DNA of 64,000 nucleotides from UBA6059 sp040219045 (GTDB lineage: Bacteria > Bacteroidota > Bacteroidia > Cytophagales > Cyclobacteriaceae). The stretch's first letter is position 1. Every line of letters begins with the position of its first letter. The stretch spans positions 1 through 64,000 of the forward strand of contig OZ245881.1 in NCBI GenBank assembly GCA_965229505.1. Direction: 5' to 3'. Below are positions 43,711-52,101 of the stretch, one piece after another. The position numbers and the translations under genes are program-made. The notes below the pieces were generated by a model, which had not been told where the DNA came from, did not search any database, and worked only from the letters and a program-made list of their open reading frames with translations.

Positions 43711-44019
43711 ATGGATGTGCTTAATAGAACCATTGCCTATACCCTAACCCTATTTGTCTTTTTTTTATTGGCATGTTCACCAGAACCGGTCCCTGAGGAG
43801 GATGATATAAGAGAAAGGAATGCAGAAGAGGCGATCAAAGGACTGAGACCGAGAGATTTTGAAATCATTGTAATTGACGAGTGCGAGTATCTCTTCTACA
43901 CTGAAACTTTCGGTGGAGGTACGACTGGATACGGATTCATGGCGCACAAGGGTAATTGCATGAATCCGGTTCACGTATACAATAAAGCAGCCACTGATTC
44001 GGTCGCTGCGAACCAGTGA
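43711..44019 (+). CDS. hypothetical small lipoprotein
   Basis: 102 residues from ATG 43711; the frame opens at a TTG at 43621 but the shorter start gives a proper lipoprotein signal (TLTLFVFFLLACSPEP, lipobox LLAC). After an acidic linker (VPEEDDIRERNAEEA) comes a short domain with FEIIVIDECEYLFYTETFGG and two Cys that could form a disulfide (CEY, NCM). The segment IDECEYL followed by HKGNC resembles small secreted proteins common in Bacteroidota with no function known to me. Confidence 0.6.
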   Translation: MDVLNRTIAYTLTLFVFFLLACSPEPVPEEDDIRERNAEEAIKGLRPRDFEIIVIDECEYLFYTETFGGGTTGYGFMAHKGNCMNPVHVYNKAATDSVAANQ

Positions 44020-44147
44020 TGGGAAACTATAACTGCTTCCATTTAATTCCGGTCAAAGGTTAGTCGATGATTTTCGGTCTAGACTAATTGCGGATCAATA
44101 AAACTAAGACTGCCTTTTGAGCGCAATTTGAGGAGTACTGGCGTTAA

Positions 44148-45203
44148 CTACGACCCAACACCTTTCATGTCTGTGTAGTATTTCTTTTTAAGCCAAAAGG
44201 CCACCCTTACCAGTAAGATCAATGCGGGCACTTCTACGAGGGGGCCAACAACACCAGCAAAGGCTTGTCCGGAATTGAGGCCAAAAACCGCAATGGCCAC
44301 TGCGATCGCCAGTTCAAAATTGTTTCCGGCTGCTGTAAAGGCAATTGAGGCATTTTTGTCATATTCCGCACCCATCGCCTTGCTAAAGAAAAAGCCAATC
44401 AGAAACATTAATCCAAAATAGATTAACAGAGGAATCGCTATGCGCACAACATCCATTGGGATTTGAACTATCAACTCGCCTTTGAGTGAGAACATCACCA
44501 AAATGGTAAACAAAAGAGCGATTAACGTGAGTGGTGAAACTCTGGGGATGAATTGGGTTTTATACCATTCTTCGCCTTTTATTTTCACCAACAACACCCT
44601 GCTCAATAGCCCTAACAGAAACGGTATACCCAAGTAGATGGCCACACTTTCAGCAATAGTAGCAATGGAGATATCTACGATAGCTCCCTGGAATCCAAAC
44701 AACGGAGGAAGCACTGTAATAAACAGCCACGCATAAAAGCTGTAACCAAATACCTGAAAAATGCTATTGAGGGCTACCAGGCCTGCACCATATTCACTAC
44801 TGCCTTCTGCCAAATCATTCCAAACCAATACCATCGCGATGCATCTTGCCAATCCAATTAAGATCAGACCCACCATGTACTCGGGATAGTCCTGCAGAAA
44901 GGTGATCGCCAATACAAACATGAGCACCGGCCCAATAATCCAATTCAGGATCAATGAAATGGATAGGATTTTGACATTTCTGAATACCTGTGGCAATAGT
45001 TTGTAATCCACCTTAGCCAGAGGTGGGTACATCATCACAATCAACCCTATGGCTATCGGAATGTTGGTTGATCCGCTGCTGAACGAGTTGATAAATGTGG
45101 ATGTAGATGGAAACAGATAACCAATCCCCACACCAATGGCCATTGCCAGAAATATCCACAGAGTGAGGTACTGATCCAGGAAAGATAGTTTTTTAGGAAT
45201 CAT
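44148..45203 (-). CDS. arsB: ACR3 family arsenite efflux transporter
   Basis: 351 residues with ten membrane helices. The conserved cysteine sits in GLARCIAMVLVWND in helix 4, as in Acr3, together with NSIFQVFGYS. It extrudes arsenite using the proton gradient. Last gene of the arsenic operon; its ATG overlaps the stop of the arsenate-reductase-like gene by 4 bp. The gene symbol arsB is often used for ACR3 proteins; acr3 would be equally right. Confidence 0.93.
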   Translation of the reverse strand: MIPKKLSFLDQYLTLWIFLAMAIGVGIGYLFPSTSTFINSFSSGSTNIPIAIGLIVMMYPPLAKVDYKLLPQVFRNVKILSISLILNWIIGPVLMFVLAITFLQDYPEYMVGLILIGLARCIAMVLVWNDLAEGSSEYGAGLVALNSIFQVFGYSFYAWLFITVLPPLFGFQGAIVDISIATIAESVAIYLGIPFLLGLLSRVLLVKIKGEEWYKTQFIPRVSPLTLIALLFTILVMFSLKGELIVQIPMDVVRIAIPLLIYFGLMFLIGFFFSKAMGAEYDKNASIAFTAAGNNFELAIAVAIAVFGLNSGQAFAGVVGPLVEVPALILLVRVAFWLKKKYYTDMKGVGS

Positions 45204-45835
45204 CTATTCACTGCAATGTTGGAGAACACATAACACATTTCAGAAGCTATCTGCATAGATCGCTCATCATATCTCTCGGCTTCCTCTGGAGTATTGTCAA
45301 AGGCCTTTGGATCTTCATATCGTACCGCGATTCTCTTCTCCGTACCAGGAATAAAAGGACAATTTTCATCTGCATGTGAGCAAGTCATTACAGCAGCAAA
45401 TTGATCTGCTTTGTTGACAGGGTCGTCAAACAGCTTTGAAAACGCACTTATCGGTTCATCGTTATCGTCAGAATGGAAAACGACGTAGACTGGATTAGTT
45501 TCCCCTTTGGATGAAACCCTGAACCCGCTCCTTTTGACGGACTCAACGGCACGTTCATTGAACGCAGTTACTTCCACACCACCAGAGTAGCACTTGGCAG
45601 GAACACCAAAGTAATCTGCAGCAGTTTGGGCCCATATCTGGGAGAATTGACTTCTACGTGAATTATGCGTACAAATGAAATTTAGATGGACATCTTTCCC
45701 CTCATCGACCTTAGATTGAACGTAATCGATTAATGCGCTTAGCACTTTTTTTCTCTCTTCTGGGATTTCCAGTTCCCTTGCTTTCTCAATGGTTGAAGCA
45801 AGTTTAGGAAGCAATGTGATTGTTTGTATTGGCAT
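45200..45835 (-). CDS. arsenate reductase-like low-molecular-weight tyrosine phosphatase
   Basis: About 211 residues from ATG 45835; the frame continues 39 codons upstream into arsM and that part is not credible. The phosphatase loop is CTHNSRRSQ (CX5R), with VVFHSDDNDEPISAF and MTCSHADENCPFIPG further on, the latter holding Cys residues that could relay the disulfide as in thioredoxin-type ArsC. It would reduce arsenate to arsenite for export by ACR3. Located 19 bp after arsM and overlapping acr3 by 4 bp. Confidence 0.88.
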   Translation of the reverse strand: MPIQTITLLPKLASTIEKARELEIPEERKKVLSALIDYVQSKVDEGKDVHLNFICTHNSRRSQFSQIWAQTAADYFGVPAKCYSGGVEVTAFNERAVESVKRSGFRVSSKGETNPVYVVFHSDDNDEPISAFSKLFDDPVNKADQFAAVMTCSHADENCPFIPGTEKRIAVRYEDPKAFDNTPEEAERYDERSMQIASEMCYVFSNIAVNR

Positions 45836-45854
45836 GATTTTAAAAGCTGATGGT

Positions 45855-46742
45855 TTAGCAGCATCCTGAACCAGGTACACAACTTTCCTGGCTTTGAATC
45901 TCTGATAGCTTGACCTTTGGTTTTTCTGATTTACCACCCGTTTTTTCGGCATATACTGTGATACTGAAAATTCCTGTCTCTCCTTTGTTAAAATCAGCTA
46001 TTTGCTGATCAGAGAGGTATTTGGAGAGGATATCATCCGGAATAGTAATGGGCTTCTCCTTTTGGAGAGAAATATGTTGAAAACCAGCATCTTGGATGTA
46101 CTGAAGGTAATCATCCTTTTGTATGGCACCTGCTACGCATCCGGCATACATTTCAGCATCTTCACGCAAAGCATCAGGTAAGTCTCCCACCAATACAATA
46201 TCCGAAATGCTAAAATGACCTCCGGGTTTCAGTACTCTGAAAATCTCACCAATCACCTTTTTCTTATCAGGAACAAGGTTCAACACACAATTGGAGACGA
46301 CCACATCTGCAACATTCTCGTTGACGGGCATATCGTCTATGTCACCTTCACGGAACTCCACATTGTTGTATCCCATCTTCTCCGCATTGGCCCGGGCTTT
46401 TTGAATCATCACCGGAGTGAAATCTATCCCTATGACCTTCCCTTCGGCTCCTGTTTCATGTCTCGCTACAAAACAGTCGTTACCAGCTCCGGATCCTAAG
46501 TCTATTACGGTATCTCCTTTTTTGATCCTGGCAAACTGAGTCGGAAGACCACAGCCTAACCCTAAGTCTGCCTCTGCCACATACCCAACAGTTCCTGTGT
46601 AATCATCCATCATGATGTTATACACTTTGTTTGAAGGAGTGGTCGCACCGCAGCATGAAGCAGCGTTTTCAGCTTTACCCTGCTCAGCTATTTGTGCGTA
46701 TCGCTCTTTCACGACATTCTTTAATTTTTGTTCTGCGCTCAT
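45855..46742 (-). CDS. arsM: arsenite S-adenosylmethionine methyltransferase
   Basis: 295 residues. SAM-binding motif I is VIDLGSGAGNDCFVA; the three catalytic-type cysteines fit ArsM: LGLGCGLPTQFA, VVSNCVLNLVPDKK and MYAGCVAGAI. An N-terminal SCCG and a C-terminal CVPGSGCC add further thiols that could hold arsenite. It methylates As(III) to volatile or less bound species. Second gene of the operon after arsR, with a palindrome-like candidate operator in the 55-bp gap. Confidence 0.94.
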   Translation of the reverse strand: MSAEQKLKNVVKERYAQIAEQGKAENAASCCGATTPSNKVYNIMMDDYTGTVGYVAEADLGLGCGLPTQFARIKKGDTVIDLGSGAGNDCFVARHETGAEGKVIGIDFTPVMIQKARANAEKMGYNNVEFREGDIDDMPVNENVADVVVSNCVLNLVPDKKKVIGEIFRVLKPGGHFSISDIVLVGDLPDALREDAEMYAGCVAGAIQKDDYLQYIQDAGFQHISLQKEKPITIPDDILSKYLSDQQIADFNKGETGIFSITVYAEKTGGKSEKPKVKLSEIQSQESCVPGSGCC

Positions 46743-46766
46743 GACTTGTATTGCTATTACTTTATT

Positions 46767-46780
46767 ACAATATTACGATT
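46767..46780. promoter_or_regulatory. candidate ArsR operator, arsR-arsM gap
   Basis: ACAATATTACGATT shares the core CAATATTACGAT with the site upstream of arsR at 47140. Confidence 0.5.
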
Positions 46781-46797
46781 AATCGATTCAAATTTTT

Positions 46798-47133
46798 TTA
46801 GTCACAACATTGGTCAGAAGGATCTTCAAATTGCCTGAATATCTCATCAAACCTTTGTTTGACTACATTCCATACTTCCCGATTGATACAATAATTTACG
46901 CTTGTCCCTTCGACAGTTCCCTGTATAATTCCAATGTTCTTGAGTTCTTTCAAGTGTTGGGAGACAGTAGCCTGGGCAAGTCCAAGTTCCTCTACCAAAT
47001 GACCATTGACACATGCTTTTGCTTTTAACAAGTGCATGATTATAGCCACCCTGGCAGGGTGTGAGAATGCCTTTCCAAAGATGGCAATCTCATTATGTTC
47101 GTCGGTATAGTTCTGTATCTTGGTTACCCCCAT
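46798..47133 (-). CDS. arsR: ArsR/SmtB family repressor
   Basis: 111 residues. Winged helix-turn-helix with the recognition helix LGLAQATVSQHLKELKNIGI and the wing GTVEGTSVNYCIN. The usual ELCVCDL metal motif is not present; instead there are Cys in KACVNG, NYCIN and a terminal vicinal pair QCCD, so arsenite may be sensed by C-terminal thiols as in some atypical ArsR proteins. It should repress its own operon, and two copies of a CAATATTACGAT site flank it. Confidence 0.92.
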   Translation of the reverse strand: MGVTKIQNYTDEHNEIAIFGKAFSHPARVAIIMHLLKAKACVNGHLVEELGLAQATVSQHLKELKNIGIIQGTVEGTSVNYCINREVWNVVKQRFDEIFRQFEDPSDQCCD

Positions 47134-47139
47134 TATTAT

Positions 47140-47155
47140 ATCGCAATATTACGAT
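47140..47155. promoter_or_regulatory. candidate ArsR operator upstream of arsR
   Basis: ATCGCAATATTACGAT is a 16-bp near-perfect palindrome (ideal ATCGTAATATTACGAT), 7 bp upstream of the arsR start codon. Confidence 0.55.
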
Positions 47156-47356
47156 GCGATAGATTATAAACAAAGGAAAATAATATGATTCATGACAAAT
47201 CACCTCGTCCTATCTTCCTTTCGCATCGAACGAGCCTGTTCGTTGCTCTAGCCTGATCCGGCCTTCACGTATTTTATAAGAAATACAAAATCCATTGGCC
47301 CATGCCAATGCGAAACACTCCAACCAGTAATAGTCTCACAAGCATTTTTACAACAA

Positions 47357-47385
47357 AAAAGCCGATGAGTTCATCGGCTTTGATT
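47357..47385 (-). terminator. rho-independent terminator of the phosphorylase gene
   Basis: Minus strand: AAAGCCGATGA / TCATCGGCTTTTTTG with a 2-nt loop, 20 bp after the stop at 47405. Confidence 0.85.
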
Positions 47386-47404
47386 CTGTGTATTAGGACT
47401 ATTA

Positions 47405-49066
47405 TCAGTGATGATACATCTCTTTGTAATACTCGTCCGCCATGCGCTTTGATGTGAAGAACGGCGATACATCCTTAAAACTCGCTTTGACGATCTTCAT
47501 CCAATTTGCCGGCTTGTCGTAGTACATCGGCAATATCTTATTTTCAAAAATGTCATAAAGATGATTGAAGTCATGATCATCCTGTACCTCCACTTCTTTG
47601 GTGAGGTCCGCAGGTGGTACTAGGAAGCAGTTCTTGCCATCCTTACCAAACTCGGGCATCCAGCCATCGAACGTCGATACATTGACCGATCCATTCATAC
47701 AGGCCGTCATGCCACTTGTGCCGCTCGCCTCTCTTGGTATCCTTGGATTATTCAACCAGACATCTGAGCCCTCCTTAAGCATGCGGCTCAATCTGATCTC
47801 ATACCCCGTCAATACTGCCATGTTATGAAAGCCCTTTGAAACATTCACGAGGTGGTTGAACGTGGCTATGCTCGGCTCATCCAGCGGGTAAGGCTTACCT
47901 GCCCAAATGATCTGAACAGGATACTTCTCTCCGTTAATCAGCTTAGTGAAGCGCTCAAAATTCTTTAGCAATAGATCCGCGCGCTTATATCCGGCAAACC
48001 TCCTGGCCCACACTATAGTCAGTATATCCGGATCCATGATTGTACCCGTCTGATCCGCTACTACTCGGAAGAGCTCCTTTTTCAATTCTTTCTTACGCTT
48101 CATGATTGCGGCATCCTTACCAGAATTGAATGCCTTCTCTAATGGCTTATCTGTCCAGAAACCGTGATTCTGTGCGTTGGTGATCGGGATGATCTTGCTG
48201 ATGCCAGAATAATCTTTCCACATGTCATTGGCCACATCAGCGTGGATTTTCGACACACCATTGGATATCTTGGACATTCGCAAAGCGGTCACAGTATAGC
48301 TGAGTGTATTGTGCCCCACCGTCCACTTCGACAGCTCTTCATCCGAGAAGTATTCGCAGAAGAAGCCCATCTTGTTTAGGAAACTGGCTTCATGCTCCTC
48401 ATTACCCGCCTTCTCAGGGGTGTGTGTTGTGAACACCAAATGCTCTTTGACCTTCTCAAGGTCCTTATCGTACTTCTGGTACAAACTGAAAGCGGCAGGC
48501 AGACCATGCCCTTCATTGAGATGGTAGATGTCAGCGCCACCTAGTGCTTCAACTATTTTAGCACCTCCGATACCGAGCACCATACTCTGGGCCATTCTGG
48601 TAAGTGCGTTACCATCATAGAGCTTGTGCGTAATCGTGCGCGACAGGAAGTCATTTTCAGGTATGTCGGTACTCAACAGATAGATAGGTGCGGTATGGAA
48701 TACTTCAGGCTTCAATACGTAAGCCTTCACATACACTGTCTGATTGTCAAGAATTGACAATGGCACAATGATACCAGTGTCTTCAAGATAATTGTAGATT
48801 TTCTCGATCCACTGCACTTTGAGGGTCTGATCATCATTGCGGGCCTGATCGTAATAGCCGTATTTCCAAAGCATGCCCACTCCGATGAGATTCTGCTTTA
48901 GGTCATAGGCACTCTTCATGTGAGAGCCTGCAAGGAAGCCCAGGCCTCCGGAGTATATCTTCAATGCCTGATCAACACCGAACTCCATGCTGAAATAGGC
49001 CACTTTCTTTTTGTATTCAGGATTGCACCGGTAGGGATGGTGCCATTTGCTGTACTTACTCGTCAT
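47405..49066 (-). CDS. glgP: alpha-glucan phosphorylase-like GT35 protein, PLP lysine replaced
   Basis: 553 residues, the short GT35 type. Recognised from YFSMEFGVDQALKIYSGGLG, HLNEGHGLPAAFSL, VWARRFAGYKRADLLL and WLNNPRIPREASGTSGM. In phosphorylases the next residue is the lysine that holds pyridoxal phosphate (GTGNMK or GTSGMK); here it is Thr454 (codon ACG at 47705-47707). Without that lysine phosphorolysis of glycogen would not be expected, so the protein may have another glucan role. Whether this is a feature of the whole Bacteroidota subgroup could not be checked. Confidence 0.8.
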   Translation of the reverse strand: MTSKYSKWHHPYRCNPEYKKKVAYFSMEFGVDQALKIYSGGLGFLAGSHMKSAYDLKQNLIGVGMLWKYGYYDQARNDDQTLKVQWIEKIYNYLEDTGIIVPLSILDNQTVYVKAYVLKPEVFHTAPIYLLSTDIPENDFLSRTITHKLYDGNALTRMAQSMVLGIGGAKIVEALGGADIYHLNEGHGLPAAFSLYQKYDKDLEKVKEHLVFTTHTPEKAGNEEHEASFLNKMGFFCEYFSDEELSKWTVGHNTLSYTVTALRMSKISNGVSKIHADVANDMWKDYSGISKIIPITNAQNHGFWTDKPLEKAFNSGKDAAIMKRKKELKKELFRVVADQTGTIMDPDILTIVWARRFAGYKRADLLLKNFERFTKLINGEKYPVQIIWAGKPYPLDEPSIATFNHLVNVSKGFHNMAVLTGYEIRLSRMLKEGSDVWLNNPRIPREASGTSGMTACMNGSVNVSTFDGWMPEFGKDGKNCFLVPPADLTKEVEVQDDHDFNHLYDIFENKILPMYYDKPANWMKIVKASFKDVSPFFTSKRMADEYYKEMYHH

Positions 49067-49249
49067 TTGTCTCTAAGATTTTTAAAATCAGGTGCGAATT
49101 ACTAAGAAATCGGCATAGATGGAAGGTTATCACCCTAAAAATACAAGCCTTTGATAATGAAACCGTTTGCAATAAATCTCGCCCTAGATTGGGTCATCAA
49201 ACTATTAGGTCGTGTCTGCGCGAGCAGCTACGAAGGCGCAATAAAAAGG

Positions 49250-49283
49250 GGTGGGTTTTCTATCCAACCCACCCCTATTATTT
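49250..49283 (-). terminator. rho-independent terminator of the M14 peptidase gene
   Basis: Minus strand: AGGGGTGGGTTGGATAG pairs with its complement AACCCACCCCT and is followed by TTTTTATT, 20 bp after the stop at 49304. Confidence 0.8.
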
Positions 49284-49303
49284 CCTATCGAAATGATCAA
49301 ATG

Positions 49304-51913
49304 CTACTCCATCGCACCCTCATAAATGGCGTTGAATACGAGCTGATAGGTAGCCCTCGGCTGGCCTCTAAACTGCGGCCTGAAACCAAATAGCACCACG
49401 TTACCGTCTCCATGCTTTGCGTTGATCATTGCGGCTTTTCCGCCAATGGTCTTCTTTTCACCAAGCGCCCATCCGCTCATAAGCAGATCATCTTTGGCAT
49501 ATGAAGCTACGATCTCTACACTCTGAGCTGGTGGCGGTGGTAGGGTGTTCAAAGTGCCGCCCTCCATTTTTGTATTTCGCTGGACCACCTCATACGCACG
49601 GCTTCTGGAGAACGAGGCGGCCACCTCATCCTGCGTACCTAGCGCCAATGAGTGGCTGGTATTGACGTTGGTTCTGATCAGTGAACCAGGGATGAAAAAC
49701 TGATTGGCCGACTTGCCTTCTACAGTATTCTCTAGTGGTAGCCCAAATTGCTCAATAGCATAGTCACTCGCTCCGTCAAAGCAGATGAGCGTGCCTCCGC
49801 CTTTAACATATTGGCTGAGCTTGAGGGTACCCTCAAGGCCAATACCTCCAGTGTAAGGAGCCGGCATTGTACCTGTAGCATGTCCATTAAGAATTTCCTT
49901 CGGATCCTGATCAGGAATGATGATAGCACTGTACTGAGATAGATCACCCGTCTGAACATCAGCGTTGTGCAGCGTATCCCAGTCAAACTCATATTGCGTT
50001 AGCAACCATCTCGTCCAACCTTCGTCCATGTTAGCTACCCAGGACTTGTATAAGCCTACTTTCTTCTGCTGGATTGCTTTGACATTTCCGGTAGGTGCAT
50101 CCGCCACTCCCATGAAGTCCAGCCCATGCTCTTCTGCCATTGTAGTAACAGTTTCCTTCAGGCCATCCATATCCTCCACGATGAACATCCCGGCGGTCAG
50201 GTCGCCGGTAGTCTCCATTACTCTATGAACTTTTGCCCCCTTCTTGAGGAGCACATTCGTGGCTTTGTTGGCAACATTTTCAGTCCCCCCGTATGCATAA
50301 CCAAACCCAGCTTTGCCACTGACTTTGCCTTTGACAACTGCAGCTCTTGTTGCTATAGGATCAGCAGACGCGGTGAATTTGTCCATGACCTTATCAACCG
50401 TCACACCCATTTGCATGGGCAATGTCCATCCTGCCAAGTCATAGGGAGGTGTCGGAGGCCCACCAGGGTAGAGAAACTGATCAGGATACTCCTGCTTCTC
50501 TAATAAGTCAACTAAATAGGGTCTAAAAGCCTGAGCACCATATGCGATGTAAGAACCCGCCTCATAAGACTTACCACCCGCTGTAAAGGCCTTCTTTGCT
50601 GTATGGATCTCTACACCACCCTGACGTAGGATGTTCACAAGGTTGAGCGCTTCACCCGGATCATGCTGCTCCGCAGGAATGACGTAGGCGTAAGTATCTT
50701 CAAGTACATTCGCCTCTATGGCGTCACGGCCCATGCGATAGATATTCATGAGATATTCTTCACGACGGTCTGCGGCCATATCCAGCACCGCCATTGACCC
50801 TGTCAACATATAGTCTACCGCATCGCGAAACTTGGACTCTCCACCTTTCCAAGGATCGGAGTAAAAGATATTTGTTCCATTGGATGGCATACCACCTCTC
50901 CTACCACCAATAGAGCTAGGGATAGAATCCGGCGGGTAATAGCGTGGAGTTGGCGAAGCATGTGCCGTTTCCGTCAGGATACCAATCATATTGTGGAAAT
51001 AAGGCACAGTACGCATACCGCCATTCCACCACATGCTAAACGTCTGGTGAGAAATCACACCTGGCATACGCTCCATGGCAAAGCGGTTGCCCATCACCGT
51101 TCCTATCAAATTAGTACCGGTAGTAGCTCCCGGGTGAATTCTGGTGTTAACAGGATTAGAGAATGGTGGGATGAATATCCTTGCCCATGCAGGACTGGTC
51201 TGATGGTGATTGTAGACGATCTGTGGGTACCACTCATTGTAAAGTACCTCATTGACATGATAGCTTTCTGAAATGTTGTTCATAAACCAATCACGATTGT
51301 TATCATGACCTACATAGTGATGGTACAACCATGGTGGTCTGGATACTTCATATTCAGTCCCCAGGTTCTCATAGTACCAGCTGGCAACTATGTCTAAACC
51401 GTCAGGGTTCATCACGGGCATGAGAATGAGGATCACCTCATCACGAATCTTCTTCATCTCACGAGTCTCCTCGGTGACCACCTTATAAGCCAGCTCAGGA
51501 GTCATCTGAGCGCCGGCTACCTCGGTAGCATGCAGACCGCCATCAATCCATATGACGGCCTTGCCTTCCATTGCATTTTTTTCTGCGGTAGCACGATCTA
51601 TTCTCGCTCGTGCCATGTCTTCACTGATCTTACGATACTTCTCCAGGTTATTAAGATTTTCCTCACTGGAGATAAACAACACCAGCATCGGCTTACCAAG
51701 GGTCGACTTGCCAATCTCTCGCATCATCACACGATCAGAGGCATCATCCAGTCGCTTGTAGTAGTCAAGCATTTGATCATACATGGCCAGTTTATAATCT
51801 GCTCCAGGCTCAAACCCAAAGACATCCGATGGCTTGGGCACCTGCGCCCAACCAGCTGTTGCGAGCATCGCCGACAGGCAGCATACCGCTATTATCCGTT
51901 GTAAGCTTTTCAT
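49304..51913 (-). CDS. M14 family zinc carboxypeptidase, secreted
   Basis: 869 residues with a signal peptide (IIAVCCLSAMLATAGWAQ). Zinc ligands are His128 and Glu131 in GGLHATEVAG, with a third likely in NHHQTSPAWARIF near residue 238. The M14 domain covers about 40-380; the rest (to 869) holds a glutamine-amidotransferase-like region (SAIIIPDQDPKEILNG, GGGTLICFDGASDYA). This two-part layout is known in Bacteroidota peptidases. It probably degrades peptides in the periplasm or outside. A TAGGTTTT box (51957-51950) upstream is one base off the -7 consensus. Confidence 0.9.
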   Translation of the reverse strand: MKSLQRIIAVCCLSAMLATAGWAQVPKPSDVFGFEPGADYKLAMYDQMLDYYKRLDDASDRVMMREIGKSTLGKPMLVLFISSEENLNNLEKYRKISEDMARARIDRATAEKNAMEGKAVIWIDGGLHATEVAGAQMTPELAYKVVTEETREMKKIRDEVILILMPVMNPDGLDIVASWYYENLGTEYEVSRPPWLYHHYVGHDNNRDWFMNNISESYHVNEVLYNEWYPQIVYNHHQTSPAWARIFIPPFSNPVNTRIHPGATTGTNLIGTVMGNRFAMERMPGVISHQTFSMWWNGGMRTVPYFHNMIGILTETAHASPTPRYYPPDSIPSSIGGRRGGMPSNGTNIFYSDPWKGGESKFRDAVDYMLTGSMAVLDMAADRREEYLMNIYRMGRDAIEANVLEDTYAYVIPAEQHDPGEALNLVNILRQGGVEIHTAKKAFTAGGKSYEAGSYIAYGAQAFRPYLVDLLEKQEYPDQFLYPGGPPTPPYDLAGWTLPMQMGVTVDKVMDKFTASADPIATRAAVVKGKVSGKAGFGYAYGGTENVANKATNVLLKKGAKVHRVMETTGDLTAGMFIVEDMDGLKETVTTMAEEHGLDFMGVADAPTGNVKAIQQKKVGLYKSWVANMDEGWTRWLLTQYEFDWDTLHNADVQTGDLSQYSAIIIPDQDPKEILNGHATGTMPAPYTGGIGLEGTLKLSQYVKGGGTLICFDGASDYAIEQFGLPLENTVEGKSANQFFIPGSLIRTNVNTSHSLALGTQDEVAASFSRSRAYEVVQRNTKMEGGTLNTLPPPPAQSVEIVASYAKDDLLMSGWALGEKKTIGGKAAMINAKHGDGNVVLFGFRPQFRGQPRATYQLVFNAIYEGAME

Positions 51914-52101
51914 ATGGTTAGTTTTTCGTCAATGCTAATCACCGCTCGCCGTAAAACCTATCGATTTTCTAGAAGCGGAGTGATCCTTAGTTAGTCAGTA
52001 TCATATTTCCCCTATCGGGAATCCACTACTCATGCCTGCATTTTCATAGTCTTTGACTGCACTGCTATTGGGTGTTGCTTCCGTCAGATTGTTCTTTGCA
52101 C

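Noticed and set aside
45836..45952. N-terminal extension of the arsenate-reductase-like protein
   Set aside because: These 39 codons overlap arsM and show no similarity to the phosphatase family; ATG 45835 gives a normal protein.
47215..47260. Possible hairpin in the arsR-phosphorylase spacer
   Set aside because: The GAACGAGCC/TTCGTTGC pieces do not give a stable stem and there is no repeat of them elsewhere in the window.
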